Assembly: GCF_963515715.1 (NCBI RefSeq)
Contig: NZ_CAUPZS010000003.1
Span: forward strand, 155,932-219,931
DNA from: Clostridium_AW sp963515715
Lineage (GTDB): Bacteria > Bacillota > Clostridia > Clostridiales > Clostridiaceae
Direction of reading: 5' to 3'
DNA length: 64,000 nucleotides
This document shows, piece by piece, positions 34,233-43,759 of the stretch (positions are counted from its first letter, which is position 1; every line of letters starts with the position of its first letter). Both the position numbers and the translations under genes were made by a program. Under the pieces are notes generated by a model. That model saw only the letters and a program-made list of their open reading frames with translations, was not told the origin of the DNA and searched no databases.

Positions 34233-35303
34233 CTAATCTACATACAAATTCTTTTCCATAGAAAACATAACTATCTTAGGGCTGATTTCATCATAAGTAT
34301 ATATTTCAACTCTTTTTTTAATTTTTTCTGCTATTCTCTTGTAAAGTTCTTCATAACCGTCCCCCAAGAACTTTATTGCCCCTTCTGTGGTTTTTTGGCT
34401 ATAAACACTCTGTACTAATTCTTGTGGATACCCCATTAAAGCAAGTTCAAGAGCCATAATCTCCATTCTTACATCACATACTCTGCTATGGGTATTAAAA
34501 CACCCTCCTGCTATTTTGCATAGCTTTCCTATATGTCCCACTAAGGTTACATCTTTAATTTTGTTTTCCATACAACAATTTAATGCAAATCCAATATAAT
34601 TAGATACAACTACCATGTTGTCCGGATTTAACCCTACTTTAGTACCTGCTCTTTCTCCTATATTACCAAATACTAATATTAGTTCCTTGCAACCCTTTGC
34701 TACCTTTTGATTTATCTCAATTCTTATGGATTCCTTTAGGGCATCCTCTGACATAGGCATAACTATACCTGAAGTTCCAAGAATTGATATACCTCCAATT
34801 ATATTCAGTCTAGGATTAAAGGTCTTTTTAGCTACTTCATCTCCCTTAGGAACAAAAATAGTAATCTCTACTCCTCTATCCTTTGGAAGTACATCTTTTA
34901 CTTCTCTTTCTATCATAGTTCTTGGCACAGGATTTATGGCCCATTCACCTTTAGGTACATAAAGTCCTTCTCCCATGACCTTTCCTACGCCAATCCCACC
35001 TTTTAGGCTATATCCATCTTCTCTTTTTTCAGCTCTAGCCCAAATTTCTAATCCATGGGTAGCATCTGGGTCATCTCCCCCATCTTTAATAACACAACAC
35101 TCTACAAAGTTTTCTCCTCTTTTAATTTTTTCTATAGGAATATTTAATTTTATACCTTTAGGAGTGTCTATGCTTATTTCCTTTAAATCTTGCCCTGAAT
35201 ACAACATAATTGTTCCTGCCTTTGCCGCTGCTGTTGCACAGGAGCCTGTAGTATAACCGCATCTTAATCTTTTACCATCTACATTTACATACATATCAAG
35301 CAT
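34233..35303 (-). CDS. cbiD: Cobalt-precorrin-5B C1-methyltransferase
   Basis: 356 residues, CbiD family, the SAM-dependent C1 methylase specific to the anaerobic pathway. RCGYTTGSCATAAAKA at the N-terminus, KDGGDDPDATHG and NPVPRTMI are family signatures. AGGTGATTAAAT precedes ATG 35303. Its presence with cbiG and cbiK places this organism on the cobalt-early route. Confidence 0.96.
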   Translation of the reverse strand: MLDMYVNVDGKRLRCGYTTGSCATAAAKAGTIMLYSGQDLKEISIDTPKGIKLNIPIEKIKRGENFVECCVIKDGGDDPDATHGLEIWARAEKREDGYSLKGGIGVGKVMGEGLYVPKGEWAINPVPRTMIEREVKDVLPKDRGVEITIFVPKGDEVAKKTFNPRLNIIGGISILGTSGIVMPMSEDALKESIRIEINQKVAKGCKELILVFGNIGERAGTKVGLNPDNMVVVSNYIGFALNCCMENKIKDVTLVGHIGKLCKIAGGCFNTHSRVCDVRMEIMALELALMGYPQELVQSVYSQKTTEGAIKFLGDGYEELYKRIAEKIKKRVEIYTYDEISPKIVMFSMEKNLYVD

Positions 35304-35356
35304 ATTTAATCACCTGCTTCTTGGCATCTAAAATCAAATAACTAGTCAATGATGCC

Positions 35357-35986
35357 TTATTCTCTATCTACAACCATATACATTAATGCATTAACTATGG
35401 CAGCTGCCACATTGCTTCCACCTTTTCTTCCTCTAATTGTTACCATTGGTATTGAAAGTTGTTTTTCAGCCTCTTCCTTTGATTCTGCTGCCCCTACAAA
35501 ACCTACTGGTGCTCCAATTATGAATTTAGGATTAGCTTTTCCTTCTTTAGTAAGTTCCATAAGCTTGTACAAAGCTGTAGGTGCATTACCAAAAACAAAG
35601 AATTCCACTCCATCCTCTACTGCTTTTTCAATTCCAGCCATAGAGCGAGTTATACCTCTTTCTTTAGCAATTCTTGCTACATCCTCATTTGAAACATAAC
35701 ATTCTACAGTGCAGTTTAGTTTCTTTAATGCAGCTTTATTTATACCTGATTTACCCATATTTGTATCTGTGTATATTTTAACTCCCTTTGCAAGCAATTC
35801 TTTACCTGCCTCTATTGCCCCTTCTCTTATATACACAATATTTTTATAATCAAAATCTCCTGTGGTGTGTATTGTTCTTTTAACTATCTTTAATTCTTCC
35901 TCTGTGAAGCTATGCTCTCCCATTTCTTCACCTATAATTTCAAAACTTCTTTCTTCTATTTCCATAGGTTTTTTTATATAATCCAT
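35357..35986 (-). CDS. cbiC: Cobalt-precorrin-8 methylmutase
   Basis: 209 residues (CbiC/CobH). Moves the C11 methyl to C12 to give cobyrinic acid. RTIHTTGDFDY near residue 40 carries the catalytic His. TDTNMGKSGINK and GAPVGFVGAAESKE are standard. Overlaps the cbiA 3' end by 13 bases. Confidence 0.95.
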   Translation of the reverse strand: MDYIKKPMEIEERSFEIIGEEMGEHSFTEEELKIVKRTIHTTGDFDYKNIVYIREGAIEAGKELLAKGVKIYTDTNMGKSGINKAALKKLNCTVECYVSNEDVARIAKERGITRSMAGIEKAVEDGVEFFVFGNAPTALYKLMELTKEGKANPKFIIGAPVGFVGAAESKEEAEKQLSIPMVTIRGRKGGSNVAAAIVNALMYMVVDRE

Positions 35987-37293
35987 GATTTTTCATCGCT
36001 CCTTTTTAATAGAACTTTTAAAAACTCCATATTTCCAAAAAAGTGTATATGGGGATAAGCAGCTAAAGTATTGTTTTTTAAATATCCACAGCTCCACTCT
36101 TTAATACTTCCATCATATATTTCTTTAGTCAACTTATATACTTTATCATCATTTAAGGTAACATAAGATTTATGAAATTCATGACAGTTTATACTCAAAT
36201 CTTTACATTCTAACTTTGCATAGCCAAAATTTTGAAGTGATTTTGTCATTACAGCCTTTCCATTAAAAAATCCTACTGTTTTTTCTTCATCTATACCATT
36301 GTCTATAGCTCCTGTAAGATACATAAGTCCACCGCATTCCGCATAGCAGTGCAGCCCATTGTTCAATCTTTCTCTAATACTATTTAGCATAGTTGTATTT
36401 TCACTTAATTCCTTTAAAAATACCTCTGGATAACCGCCACCTATATATAAAAAGTCTATATTTTCAGGAAGTTCCTTATCCTCTAATGGGCTAAAATAAA
36501 CTATTTCTCCTGCCTCAGCTAACAGCTCTAGATTTTCTCTATAATAAAAGCTAAAAGCCTTATCCATAGGTACTCCTATCTTTAGGTGCATATTTTCTAT
36601 ATGAAAATTATCTTCATATTTAGGAGTTTCTTTGAAGTATTTTAATAGCTCTTCTAAATTTACATTATTTAATATATATTCGCTGCATAAATCTATTTTT
36701 TCTTCTAAATCTTCAATTTCGCTGCTTTGAATTAAACCTAAGTGTCTGCTTTTTATAGATAACTTTTCATCCTTTGGAATATAGCCAAAGACTTCAATCT
36801 TACAGTTATACTCAATGGATGCCTTTAAAAGCTTATAGTATTTTTCACCGATATTATTTAGTATTACTCCACAAATATTTACATTACCAAAGTTTTTTAA
36901 GCCATTTATCTCAGCACATAATGTAGCCACTTGTGCCTTAGGTGATAATACTAATACTACTGGTAAATCTAAAACTTCTGACACATGAGCTGTAGAATAC
37001 TTAGAGTCTATTCCCTTTCCATCGTAAAGTCCCATAACCCCTTCTATAACACCTAAATCTCCTTCTCCTCTAGAGTAAGAAGCTTTTACTCCATCCTCAC
37101 CCATAAGGAATATATCTAAGTTTCTAGAAGGTTTTTTAGCTATTCTGCTTTGAAAAGCTGTATCTATATAATCTGGCCCTACTTTATATCCTTGAACATC
37201 AAGTCCTTTTTTCATTAAAGCTTTAATCAATCCAAGGGTAATGGTGGTTTTTCCCCCACCACTACTGTTAGATGAAACAATAATACTCTTCAT
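35974..37293 (-). CDS. cbiA: Cobyrinate a,c-diamide synthase
   Basis: 439 residues. ATP- and glutamine-dependent amidation of the a and c carboxyls. N-terminal P-loop SNSSGGGKTT (residues 7-16) and YKVGPDYIDTAFQ; the C-terminal class I glutaminase domain has YIGGGYPEVF and the nucleophile in YAECGGLMYL. Length is typical. Located between hemL and cbiC. Confidence 0.96.
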   Translation of the reverse strand: MKSIIVSSNSSGGGKTTITLGLIKALMKKGLDVQGYKVGPDYIDTAFQSRIAKKPSRNLDIFLMGEDGVKASYSRGEGDLGVIEGVMGLYDGKGIDSKYSTAHVSEVLDLPVVLVLSPKAQVATLCAEINGLKNFGNVNICGVILNNIGEKYYKLLKASIEYNCKIEVFGYIPKDEKLSIKSRHLGLIQSSEIEDLEEKIDLCSEYILNNVNLEELLKYFKETPKYEDNFHIENMHLKIGVPMDKAFSFYYRENLELLAEAGEIVYFSPLEDKELPENIDFLYIGGGYPEVFLKELSENTTMLNSIRERLNNGLHCYAECGGLMYLTGAIDNGIDEEKTVGFFNGKAVMTKSLQNFGYAKLECKDLSINCHEFHKSYVTLNDDKVYKLTKEIYDGSIKEWSCGYLKNNTLAAYPHIHFFGNMEFLKVLLKRSDEKSWII

Positions 37294-37308
37294 ATTAACA
37301 CCTGTTTT

Positions 37309-38577
37309 CTAGAACTTTCTCATTAGTTCCAAGAATTTTTCTATTTCAACTTCACTATGCTTAACCCCTATGAACATAGCTTCAAACTGTGAAGGTGATA
37401 TGTACATTCCACCATTTATCATATGATGAAAGAACCTTCCATATAGCGCTGTATCACATGTTTTAGCATCTTCGTAATCCACAACACTCTCTTTCTCTGT
37501 AAAGAAAGGCGTCATCATGGATCCACATCTATTTATCACTAAGGATATTCCTTTTTCCTTAGCTACTTCTTCCATACCCATTTTAAGAGTGTTAGCTAAC
37601 TTTTCAATGTGATCATAATAATGTAAATTATTATATAGCTTAGTTAATGTAGCATATCCTGCTGCCATAACCACTGGGTTACCTGACATAGTTCCTGCCT
37701 GATACACAGGTCCCATAGGAGATAGGTTTTCCATTATCTCTCTTTTACCACCGTATGCTCCACAAGGAAGTCCTCCTCCCATAATCTTAGCAAAGGTAGT
37801 TAAGTCAGGAACTACGCCACAAAGGCTTTGTACTCCTTTATAAGCTACTCTAAATCCAGTCATTACTTCATCAAAAATTAACAATGCTCCATACTCATCA
37901 CAAACTTCTCTTAGTCCTTCTAAGAACTCTTTAGTTCCAGGTATAACTCCCATATTACCAGCCACTGGTTCAACTATGATTCCCGCTATATCATCACCGT
38001 ATTTAATAAATAAATCTCTTACACTTTGTATATCATTGTATTTAGCAATTAAAGTGTTTTCTATGCTGCTCTTCGGTACCCCTGGAGAGCCTGGAATTCT
38101 TTCTGTAAGCACTCCTGATCCTGCTTCCACTAAGAATCCATCAAAGTGTCCATGATAGCATCCCGCAAATTTTATTATCTTATCTTTTTTTGTATATCCT
38201 CTTGCAAGCTTTACAGCGCTCATAGTAGCTTCCGTACCTGAATTCACCATTCTCACCATATCTACATTATCTAATGTATTTACCATATGTTTTGCAAGCA
38301 ATAATTCCACTTCCGTTGGTGCTCCAAAAGTTAGGGCATTATCTACCATATCTTTTATAGCTTTTACTACATCCTTATCATTATGTCCTAATATCATCGG
38401 TCCCCAAGATGCTATAAAGTCTATGTATTCATTTCCATCTTCATCAAATATATGTGAACCTTCACCCTTTTTCATTACTGGAGGATTTATGGTAACATTT
38501 GTAAATGCTCTAACAGGGCTATTAACTCCCCCTGGCATATACTTTTTTGACTCTTCAAATATCTCTAAGTTTCTCAT
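37309..38577 (-). CDS. hemL: Glutamate-1-semialdehyde 2,1-aminomutase
   Basis: 422 residues, PLP enzyme of the class III aminotransferase fold, which makes 5-aminolevulinate from glutamate semialdehyde. MPGGVNSPVRAF, NSGTEATMSAVKLARG, FDEVMTGFRVA and the PLP lysine in TFAKIMGGGLPCGAYGG are all present. Supplies ALA for corrin synthesis together with HemA and HemB in the same operon. Confidence 0.97.
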   Translation of the reverse strand: MRNLEIFEESKKYMPGGVNSPVRAFTNVTINPPVMKKGEGSHIFDEDGNEYIDFIASWGPMILGHNDKDVVKAIKDMVDNALTFGAPTEVELLLAKHMVNTLDNVDMVRMVNSGTEATMSAVKLARGYTKKDKIIKFAGCYHGHFDGFLVEAGSGVLTERIPGSPGVPKSSIENTLIAKYNDIQSVRDLFIKYGDDIAGIIVEPVAGNMGVIPGTKEFLEGLREVCDEYGALLIFDEVMTGFRVAYKGVQSLCGVVPDLTTFAKIMGGGLPCGAYGGKREIMENLSPMGPVYQAGTMSGNPVVMAAGYATLTKLYNNLHYYDHIEKLANTLKMGMEEVAKEKGISLVINRCGSMMTPFFTEKESVVDYEDAKTCDTALYGRFFHHMINGGMYISPSQFEAMFIGVKHSEVEIEKFLELMRKF

Positions 38578-38601
38578 TTAAAACACCCCTTCTTTTTTCA
38601 A

Positions 38602-39564
38602 CTATTTTACCCATTTAGCCGCATCAAGAGCATAATAGGTTATAATCATATCTGCTCCTGCTCTTTTCATAGATAAAAGCATTTCAAGTGCTATTTTCTT
38701 CTCATCTATTAATCCCATTTTTGCAGCAGCTTTAACCATAGAATATTCTCCGCTCACACTATAAGCTGCTATTGGCATATGAGTTTTATCCTTAGCCCAT
38801 CTTATTACATCTAAATAGGATAGGGCAGGCTTTACCATAATGATATCTGCTCCTTCCATGATGTCACTTTCTATTTCAAGCATGGCTTCTCTTATATTTC
38901 CTGGATCCATTTGATAAGTCTTTCTATCTCCAAATTGAGGTGTTGAATTGGCTGCCTCTCTAAAGGGACCATAAAAAGCTGAACAATATTTAGCACTATA
39001 AGACATTATAGGAATGTGTACATATCCATTCTTATCTAAAGTTTCTCTTATAGATGCAATTCTTCCATCCATCATATCCGAAGGCGCAATCATGTCTGCT
39101 CCTGCTTTGGCATGGGATAGAGATATTTTGCACAAATAATCTAGGGTTTCATCGTTATCTACATTTTCACCATGAATTATTCCACAATGACCATGACTTG
39201 TATACTCGCACATGCACACATCAGTTATTATGTAAATATCTTTAGATAGCTCTCTAATTTTTCTTATTGCCTTTTGTATTATTCCATTATCATTATAGCT
39301 TTCACTACCAATTTCATCTTTATGATCCGGTATACCAAATAGAATTATTCCCTTAACTCCGCTCTCTTCTATTTCTTTTACTACTTCATGTAACCTATCT
39401 ATGGAATAATGGTAGTTGTTTGGAAGAGAAGTTATTTCTTTTTTTATATTCTCCCCTTCTACAACAAATAGTGGGTATATAAAATCATTTGGGGTTAAAA
39501 CTGTTTCCCTAACCATACTCCTTATGGCTTCATTATTTCTCAATCTTCTATGTCTATTAAACAT
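38602..39564 (-). CDS. hemB: Delta-aminolevulinic acid dehydratase (porphobilinogen synthase)
   Basis: 320 residues. Condenses two ALA to porphobilinogen. The Cys-rich zinc site CMCEYTSHGHCG near residue 125, the Schiff-base lysines in MSYSAKYCSAFYGPFREAA and IIMVKPALSYLD, and RRLRNNEAIRSM at the N-terminus are intact, so this is a zinc-type enzyme. AAAGGAGTG precedes ATG 39564. Confidence 0.97.
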   Translation of the reverse strand: MFNRHRRLRNNEAIRSMVRETVLTPNDFIYPLFVVEGENIKKEITSLPNNYHYSIDRLHEVVKEIEESGVKGIILFGIPDHKDEIGSESYNDNGIIQKAIRKIRELSKDIYIITDVCMCEYTSHGHCGIIHGENVDNDETLDYLCKISLSHAKAGADMIAPSDMMDGRIASIRETLDKNGYVHIPIMSYSAKYCSAFYGPFREAANSTPQFGDRKTYQMDPGNIREAMLEIESDIMEGADIIMVKPALSYLDVIRWAKDKTHMPIAAYSVSGEYSMVKAAAKMGLIDEKKIALEMLLSMKRAGADMIITYYALDAAKWVK

Positions 39565-39588
39565 AAATTACACTCCTTTAAAATAAAC

Positions 39589-41049
39589 CTATTTATTTTC
39601 CAAAAGTTTTTTAATTATTCCTTCGTTTGAATATTTATCGCATACAGTATGTTCTATGCCATGCTTTTGAAGCTCTTTTGAAGTTATAGGGCCAATAGCT
39701 AAACATTCCTTGCTCTTTATAGCTTCCACTCCAACCATATCTATCATGTTTCTTACTATGCTTGGGCTAGTAAATAAGACTATGTTCACATTATCAAATA
39801 TTTCCCCTTCAGGTAAATCCCCTTTAGCTATACTATAAGTAGTTACTTCATCTACTAAAGTTTTCTCCTCTATTAATGCTTCAACTAAATATTCTCTAGC
39901 TTGAGCTGAACGAGGGAGAAGTATTTTATCTCCTTCTTTTACATGAGGCTTAATTTTATTGAATAAATCCTCTGCTACAAATTCTTCTGCCATAATTTCT
40001 GGTTTTATTCCTCTTTTAATCAGAGCTTTTTCTGTGGCAGGTCCTATAACAGCAAATTTTCCTTTTATGTTTCTAATGTCATATTCTTTTTCTACTAAAT
40101 AATCAAAGAATATATTTACAGCATTTACACTGGTGAAGAGGATAAAATCATATTGTGATAATTTATCCATATATGAGTTTAAGTTTTCCCCTGTGTTTAC
40201 TATCTTTATAGCATTGATTTCTGTGGTTTGTGCTCCTAAATCTCTCAACTTTTCTATAAGTTCTCCCGCCTGTTCCTTTGAGCGAGTTACACATATGTTT
40301 TTACCGAAAAGGGGCTTCTTTTCATACCAGTTAAACTTATCATTAAACTGAACCACATCACCTACAAGAATTATACAAGGAGATCCTATTCCCTTTTCTA
40401 ATGCCTTTTCTTTTATGTCTTTTATAGTTCCAACTACTTTTCTTTGAAGAGAAGTAGTTCCTCTCATTATTATGGCACAAGGGGTAGATTCATCCATGCC
40501 ATTTTCTAAAAGCCTTGAGGTTATTATATCCAAGTTATTGAATCCCATTAAAAATATTAAGGTTCCTCCAACTTTTGCTACTGCATTCCAATCTAAGTTA
40601 AGTTTATCTGCAGTCATTCCTGTAAATACATGAAAACCTTGAGCTATAGCTCTGTGAGTAACTGGAATTCCCGCATAGTTTGGAACAGATATAGCTGAAG
40701 TTATACCCGGTATTACTTCAAATTCAATATTTTCTTCTAATAATGATAGTATTTCTTCCCCTCCGCGACCGAATACGAAAGGGTCCCCTCCTTTTATTCT
40801 TCCTACTATATGTCCTTTTTTAGCAAGATTAACTAACATTTCATTTATTTCATCCTGGGTTTTATAGTGACATCCAGGTTCTTTTCCACAGTAATATATT
40901 TCACATTTTTCATCTAAATATTTTAATATCCCTGGAGATGCTAGTCTGTCATACATAACTGCAGTACATTTTTTTAATTTATTTATAGCCTTTAGTGTGA
41001 TTAGCTCCTCATCTCCTGGTCCTGCTCCAATTAAATATACTTTACTCAT
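39589..41049 (-). CDS. cobA-hemD: Fused uroporphyrinogen-III C-methyltransferase / uroporphyrinogen-III synthase
   Basis: 486 residues. The N-terminal half (about 1-240) is SUMT (VYLIGAGPGDEELITLKA, VGRIKGGDPFVFGRGGEE, VIPGITSAI, GTLIFLMG), making precorrin-2. The C-terminal half (about 250-486) is HemD, with VTRSKEQAGEL, FTSVNAVNIFF and LLPRSAQAREYL. The fusion is common in clostridia. It channels uroporphyrinogen III into precorrin-2 and so into siroheme/B12 instead of heme. AGGAGG precedes ATG 41049. Confidence 0.97.
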   Translation of the reverse strand: MSKVYLIGAGPGDEELITLKAINKLKKCTAVMYDRLASPGILKYLDEKCEIYYCGKEPGCHYKTQDEINEMLVNLAKKGHIVGRIKGGDPFVFGRGGEEILSLLEENIEFEVIPGITSAISVPNYAGIPVTHRAIAQGFHVFTGMTADKLNLDWNAVAKVGGTLIFLMGFNNLDIITSRLLENGMDESTPCAIIMRGTTSLQRKVVGTIKDIKEKALEKGIGSPCIILVGDVVQFNDKFNWYEKKPLFGKNICVTRSKEQAGELIEKLRDLGAQTTEINAIKIVNTGENLNSYMDKLSQYDFILFTSVNAVNIFFDYLVEKEYDIRNIKGKFAVIGPATEKALIKRGIKPEIMAEEFVAEDLFNKIKPHVKEGDKILLPRSAQAREYLVEALIEEKTLVDEVTTYSIAKGDLPEGEIFDNVNIVLFTSPSIVRNMIDMVGVEAIKSKECLAIGPITSKELQKHGIEHTVCDKYSNEGIIKKLLENK

Positions 41050-41059
41050 AGTCTACCTC

Positions 41060-41932
41060 CTAAGCCATTTCAATTTTCTTGGCTAAATTTTTTCCTAAGT
41101 TTATAAAATCTTCTTTTTTGCCTTCTATATCTTTTTTTACTATTTTTCCATTGACTTCAAAGATTCCTACCATATATAACATATCACCTTTAATTATTGC
41201 ATTAGCTCCTATGGTGGAATGACAATCTCCTTTTAACTCTTTCATAAAGCTTCTTTCAGCTTCCACACAAATTCTACTTTCTTCATGGTCTATATGCTTA
41301 ACATATTCGTAAGCTTCTGACCCTACCTTTGTTTCCACACCTAGCGCTCCTTGTCCTATGGCTGGCACCATCTCCGTAACCTCAAAATAATTTGTTATTA
41401 CATCTTCCATTCCAAGTCTATTTAATCCGGCGGAAGCGAGTACAGTTCCATGTAAATTTAATTCTTTTATTTTTCTTATTCTAGTCTGTACATTTCCTCT
41501 TATTGGTACTATCTCTACATCTGGTCTTAAAAGTTTTAACTGTGAAGCTCTTCTTCTGCTGCTAGTTCCAACCTTAGCTCCCTCTGGCAAATCCATAAAA
41601 GGAGTACCATCTGCAGATATAAATACATCTCTTACATCTTCTCTTTTCGGTATTGCGGCTATTTGAAATTCTTCTAGTATTTCATAAGGCATGTCTTTCA
41701 TACTGTGTACTGCAATATGAGCTTTATCCTCTAATAGAGCCATTTCTATCTCTTTAATAAATAGCCCTTTACCTCCAATTTTATCTAAGGTTTTATCTAA
41801 TATTTTATCTCCTAAGGTTTCAATTAGTAACTTTTCACATTCTACATTATTCTTTTCTTTAATCATATCTATTATTAAATCCGTTTGAGTCTGTGCTAGG
41901 ATACTTTTTCTCGTAGCTAAAATTAATTTCAA
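41060..41932 (-). CDS. hemC: Hydroxymethylbilane synthase (porphobilinogen deaminase)
   Basis: 290 residues. Polymerises four porphobilinogens on a dipyrromethane cofactor attached to the Cys in KGDCHSTIGA. IATRKSILAQTQ-like N-terminus (ILATRKS), SMKDMP and GTSSRRRASQL are standard. Start chosen as TTG 41932: GGAGG lies eight bases upstream and the product begins at the family N-terminus. The in-frame ATGs at 41938 and 41947 lie in or before that site. This start overlaps the end of sirC by 74 bases in a different frame. Confidence 0.93.
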   Translation of the reverse strand: MKLILATRKSILAQTQTDLIIDMIKEKNNVECEKLLIETLGDKILDKTLDKIGGKGLFIKEIEMALLEDKAHIAVHSMKDMPYEILEEFQIAAIPKREDVRDVFISADGTPFMDLPEGAKVGTSSRRRASQLKLLRPDVEIVPIRGNVQTRIRKIKELNLHGTVLASAGLNRLGMEDVITNYFEVTEMVPAIGQGALGVETKVGSEAYEYVKHIDHEESRICVEAERSFMKELKGDCHSTIGANAIIKGDMLYMVGIFEVNGKIVKKDIEGKKEDFINLGKNLAKKIEMA

Positions 41933-42581
41933 TTTCATTACCTCCATAAAACATTTTTAACACTTTATTATGAACATTTTTTTCAAAAAAGAAATAAAAG
42001 TCATCTGTGTTTACAAAGTTTGTTATTTCATTTTTCAAAGGATTATCCTTTAAACTATTTCTTAATTTACAACAGTAATCCACAAAATCGTCATATTCCT
42101 TAGCTACATCTGTCAACTTATTAGTCAAGTAAACAGAAGTCTTAGGACTACCTTCCTTAGTATTTAGTGAAAGATTTATATATTTAGTTTTTCTTTGACA
42201 AGGTACTAAGAACATTCCTCTTCTAAACTCACTAGAATCGGAGTAGAGCTTACAATACTTTTCACAATGTTTTTTTATTAATTCCCTTGTATTATTATCA
42301 TCTATAGCTATTATTACTAAATGATAATTTAATATATAATCTTCTTTATAATCATCTCTTATGAATTCAATATTATGACTACCCTTTAACTCATCAAAGC
42401 TATTGGTGAATTCTTTAGAAAGCATGGTCACCATACATCCATTCTTCATAAAAGTCTTAGCTTTTATAAAGCCTGCCCTTCCTCCACCTATAATCAATAC
42501 CCTTATCTTATTGGATATTAATGAAATATTAGTGTAGTCTATTTGGTATTGTAAAATATTCTTTGAATTATATTCAGGCAT
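41859..42581 (-). CDS. Precorrin-2 dehydrogenase (SirC/Met8-like)
   Basis: 240 residues, NAD-dependent oxidation of precorrin-2 to sirohydrochlorin, the substrate of CbiK. Rossmann motif VLIIGGGRAGFIKAKTF near residue 30; LVPCQRKTKYINLSLNTKEGSPK matches the SirC/CysG central region. No ferrochelatase His cluster was recognised. It overlaps hemA by 43 bases and hemC by 74, unusually deep for this operon. The C-terminal third is poorly conserved, so part of the overlap may be a drifted tail. Confidence 0.87.
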   Translation of the reverse strand: MPEYNSKNILQYQIDYTNISLISNKIRVLIIGGGRAGFIKAKTFMKNGCMVTMLSKEFTNSFDELKGSHNIEFIRDDYKEDYILNYHLVIIAIDDNNTRELIKKHCEKYCKLYSDSSEFRRGMFLVPCQRKTKYINLSLNTKEGSPKTSVYLTNKLTDVAKEYDDFVDYCCKLRNSLKDNPLKNEITNFVNTDDFYFFFEKNVHNKVLKMFYGGNEIEINFSYEKKYPSTDSNGFNNRYD

Positions 42582-43735
42582 TCCTCATACCTGCCTTTCA
42601 ATTGTTCTTCTTTTAATACTTCTATTGCTCTATTTACATAGGCATCAGAGGTGCTTTTTAATAGCATTTCAGCCAACATCTCTTTATCCTTAGTTTTTGA
42701 TTTATTCTTAAAGGTCTTATACCTCTTTCTATATACAACTTCTCCAAATTCTTTTAGTTTCTCTATTTGAGGAGATATTTCTCTTATCTTTTGCCAATCC
42801 TTAAAATCATTGATGTACTTATCTAAAATATATTTATTTTCTTCCATCTGTAATTTTCTTTTCTGACAATTCTCATCGTTTAATAAACTAATTTTATCTA
42901 TATCGTATACCTGAATGTTATTAATCTTTTCTATTCCCTCTTCTACATCTCTAGGTACTGCTAAATCGAAAATCACCAATTCTTTTTCTGGCAGATCATT
43001 CTTATGTACCACTGGGTGTGGTGCAGAGGTTGAACATATTATGCAATCTACATCTTTATAAAAATTCTGCCTTTCATTAAAAGGTATTGCCTTTACCCTG
43101 CTATCTTCTATTTCAACAAGCGAAGGGTTTCTAAGGGATATATATAATTTATTAAAACTGCCAGACATTATATATTTACAGGCTAAACTACCAATTTCTC
43201 CATAGCCAAGAACCATAAAATTCTTTGCACCTAAGCGTCTACCTTCATTTACTGCTATAGACGCAGAGGAAACAGGTATAGTGTATAACTTAGATTTAAA
43301 TCTAAATTCCTTTCCACAGGTTATTGCCATTTGAAATAGTTTTTGAATCTCTCTTTTTATAGTTTTATTTGTTAATGCTATTTCATAGGCATCTTTAACT
43401 TGACCTAAGATTTGATCTTCACCTAAAATTGAAGAATAGAATCCGCATACCACGTTCATTATATAATCTACAGCTTCATCATCTTTATGGAAAAATGTAT
43501 ATTTTATATATTCTTTACTCCAGTTTAATCTTTCAAAAATCTCATCAATTATTTCACCATAGTCTTTTGGGGTGGAAAAGTATACTTCTGTTCTATTACA
43601 AGTACTAAGTATTAATACCTCGTCACAAATTTCATTAAGCTTCAAAAGATAATCTTCATAACGTTTTGGTATTATACTTAACTTTTCCCTTATATCTAGC
43701 TTTATATTATTTCTGATACCAATAACTCCTATCAT
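42539..43735 (-). CDS. hemA: Glutamyl-tRNA reductase
   Basis: 398 residues. NADPH-dependent reduction of Glu-tRNA to glutamate-1-semialdehyde. Catalytic Cys in ILSTCNRTEVYF near residue 48, VVCGFYSSILGEDQILGQVKDAY, the nucleotide-binding VLGYGEIGSLACKYI and FDLAVPRDVE. C-terminal dimerisation helix present. Separated by 24 bases from cbiQ. ATG 43735 follows GGAGTGA. Confidence 0.96.
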   Translation of the reverse strand: MIGVIGIRNNIKLDIREKLSIIPKRYEDYLLKLNEICDEVLILSTCNRTEVYFSTPKDYGEIIDEIFERLNWSKEYIKYTFFHKDDEAVDYIMNVVCGFYSSILGEDQILGQVKDAYEIALTNKTIKREIQKLFQMAITCGKEFRFKSKLYTIPVSSASIAVNEGRRLGAKNFMVLGYGEIGSLACKYIMSGSFNKLYISLRNPSLVEIEDSRVKAIPFNERQNFYKDVDCIICSTSAPHPVVHKNDLPEKELVIFDLAVPRDVEEGIEKINNIQVYDIDKISLLNDENCQKRKLQMEENKYILDKYINDFKDWQKIREISPQIEKLKEFGEVVYRKRYKTFKNKSKTKDKEMLAEMLLKSTSDAYVNRAIEVLKEEQLKGRYEECLNIIQRIFYNTK

Positions 43736-43759
43736 TCTCTTTCACTCCATAAAGTTCAA

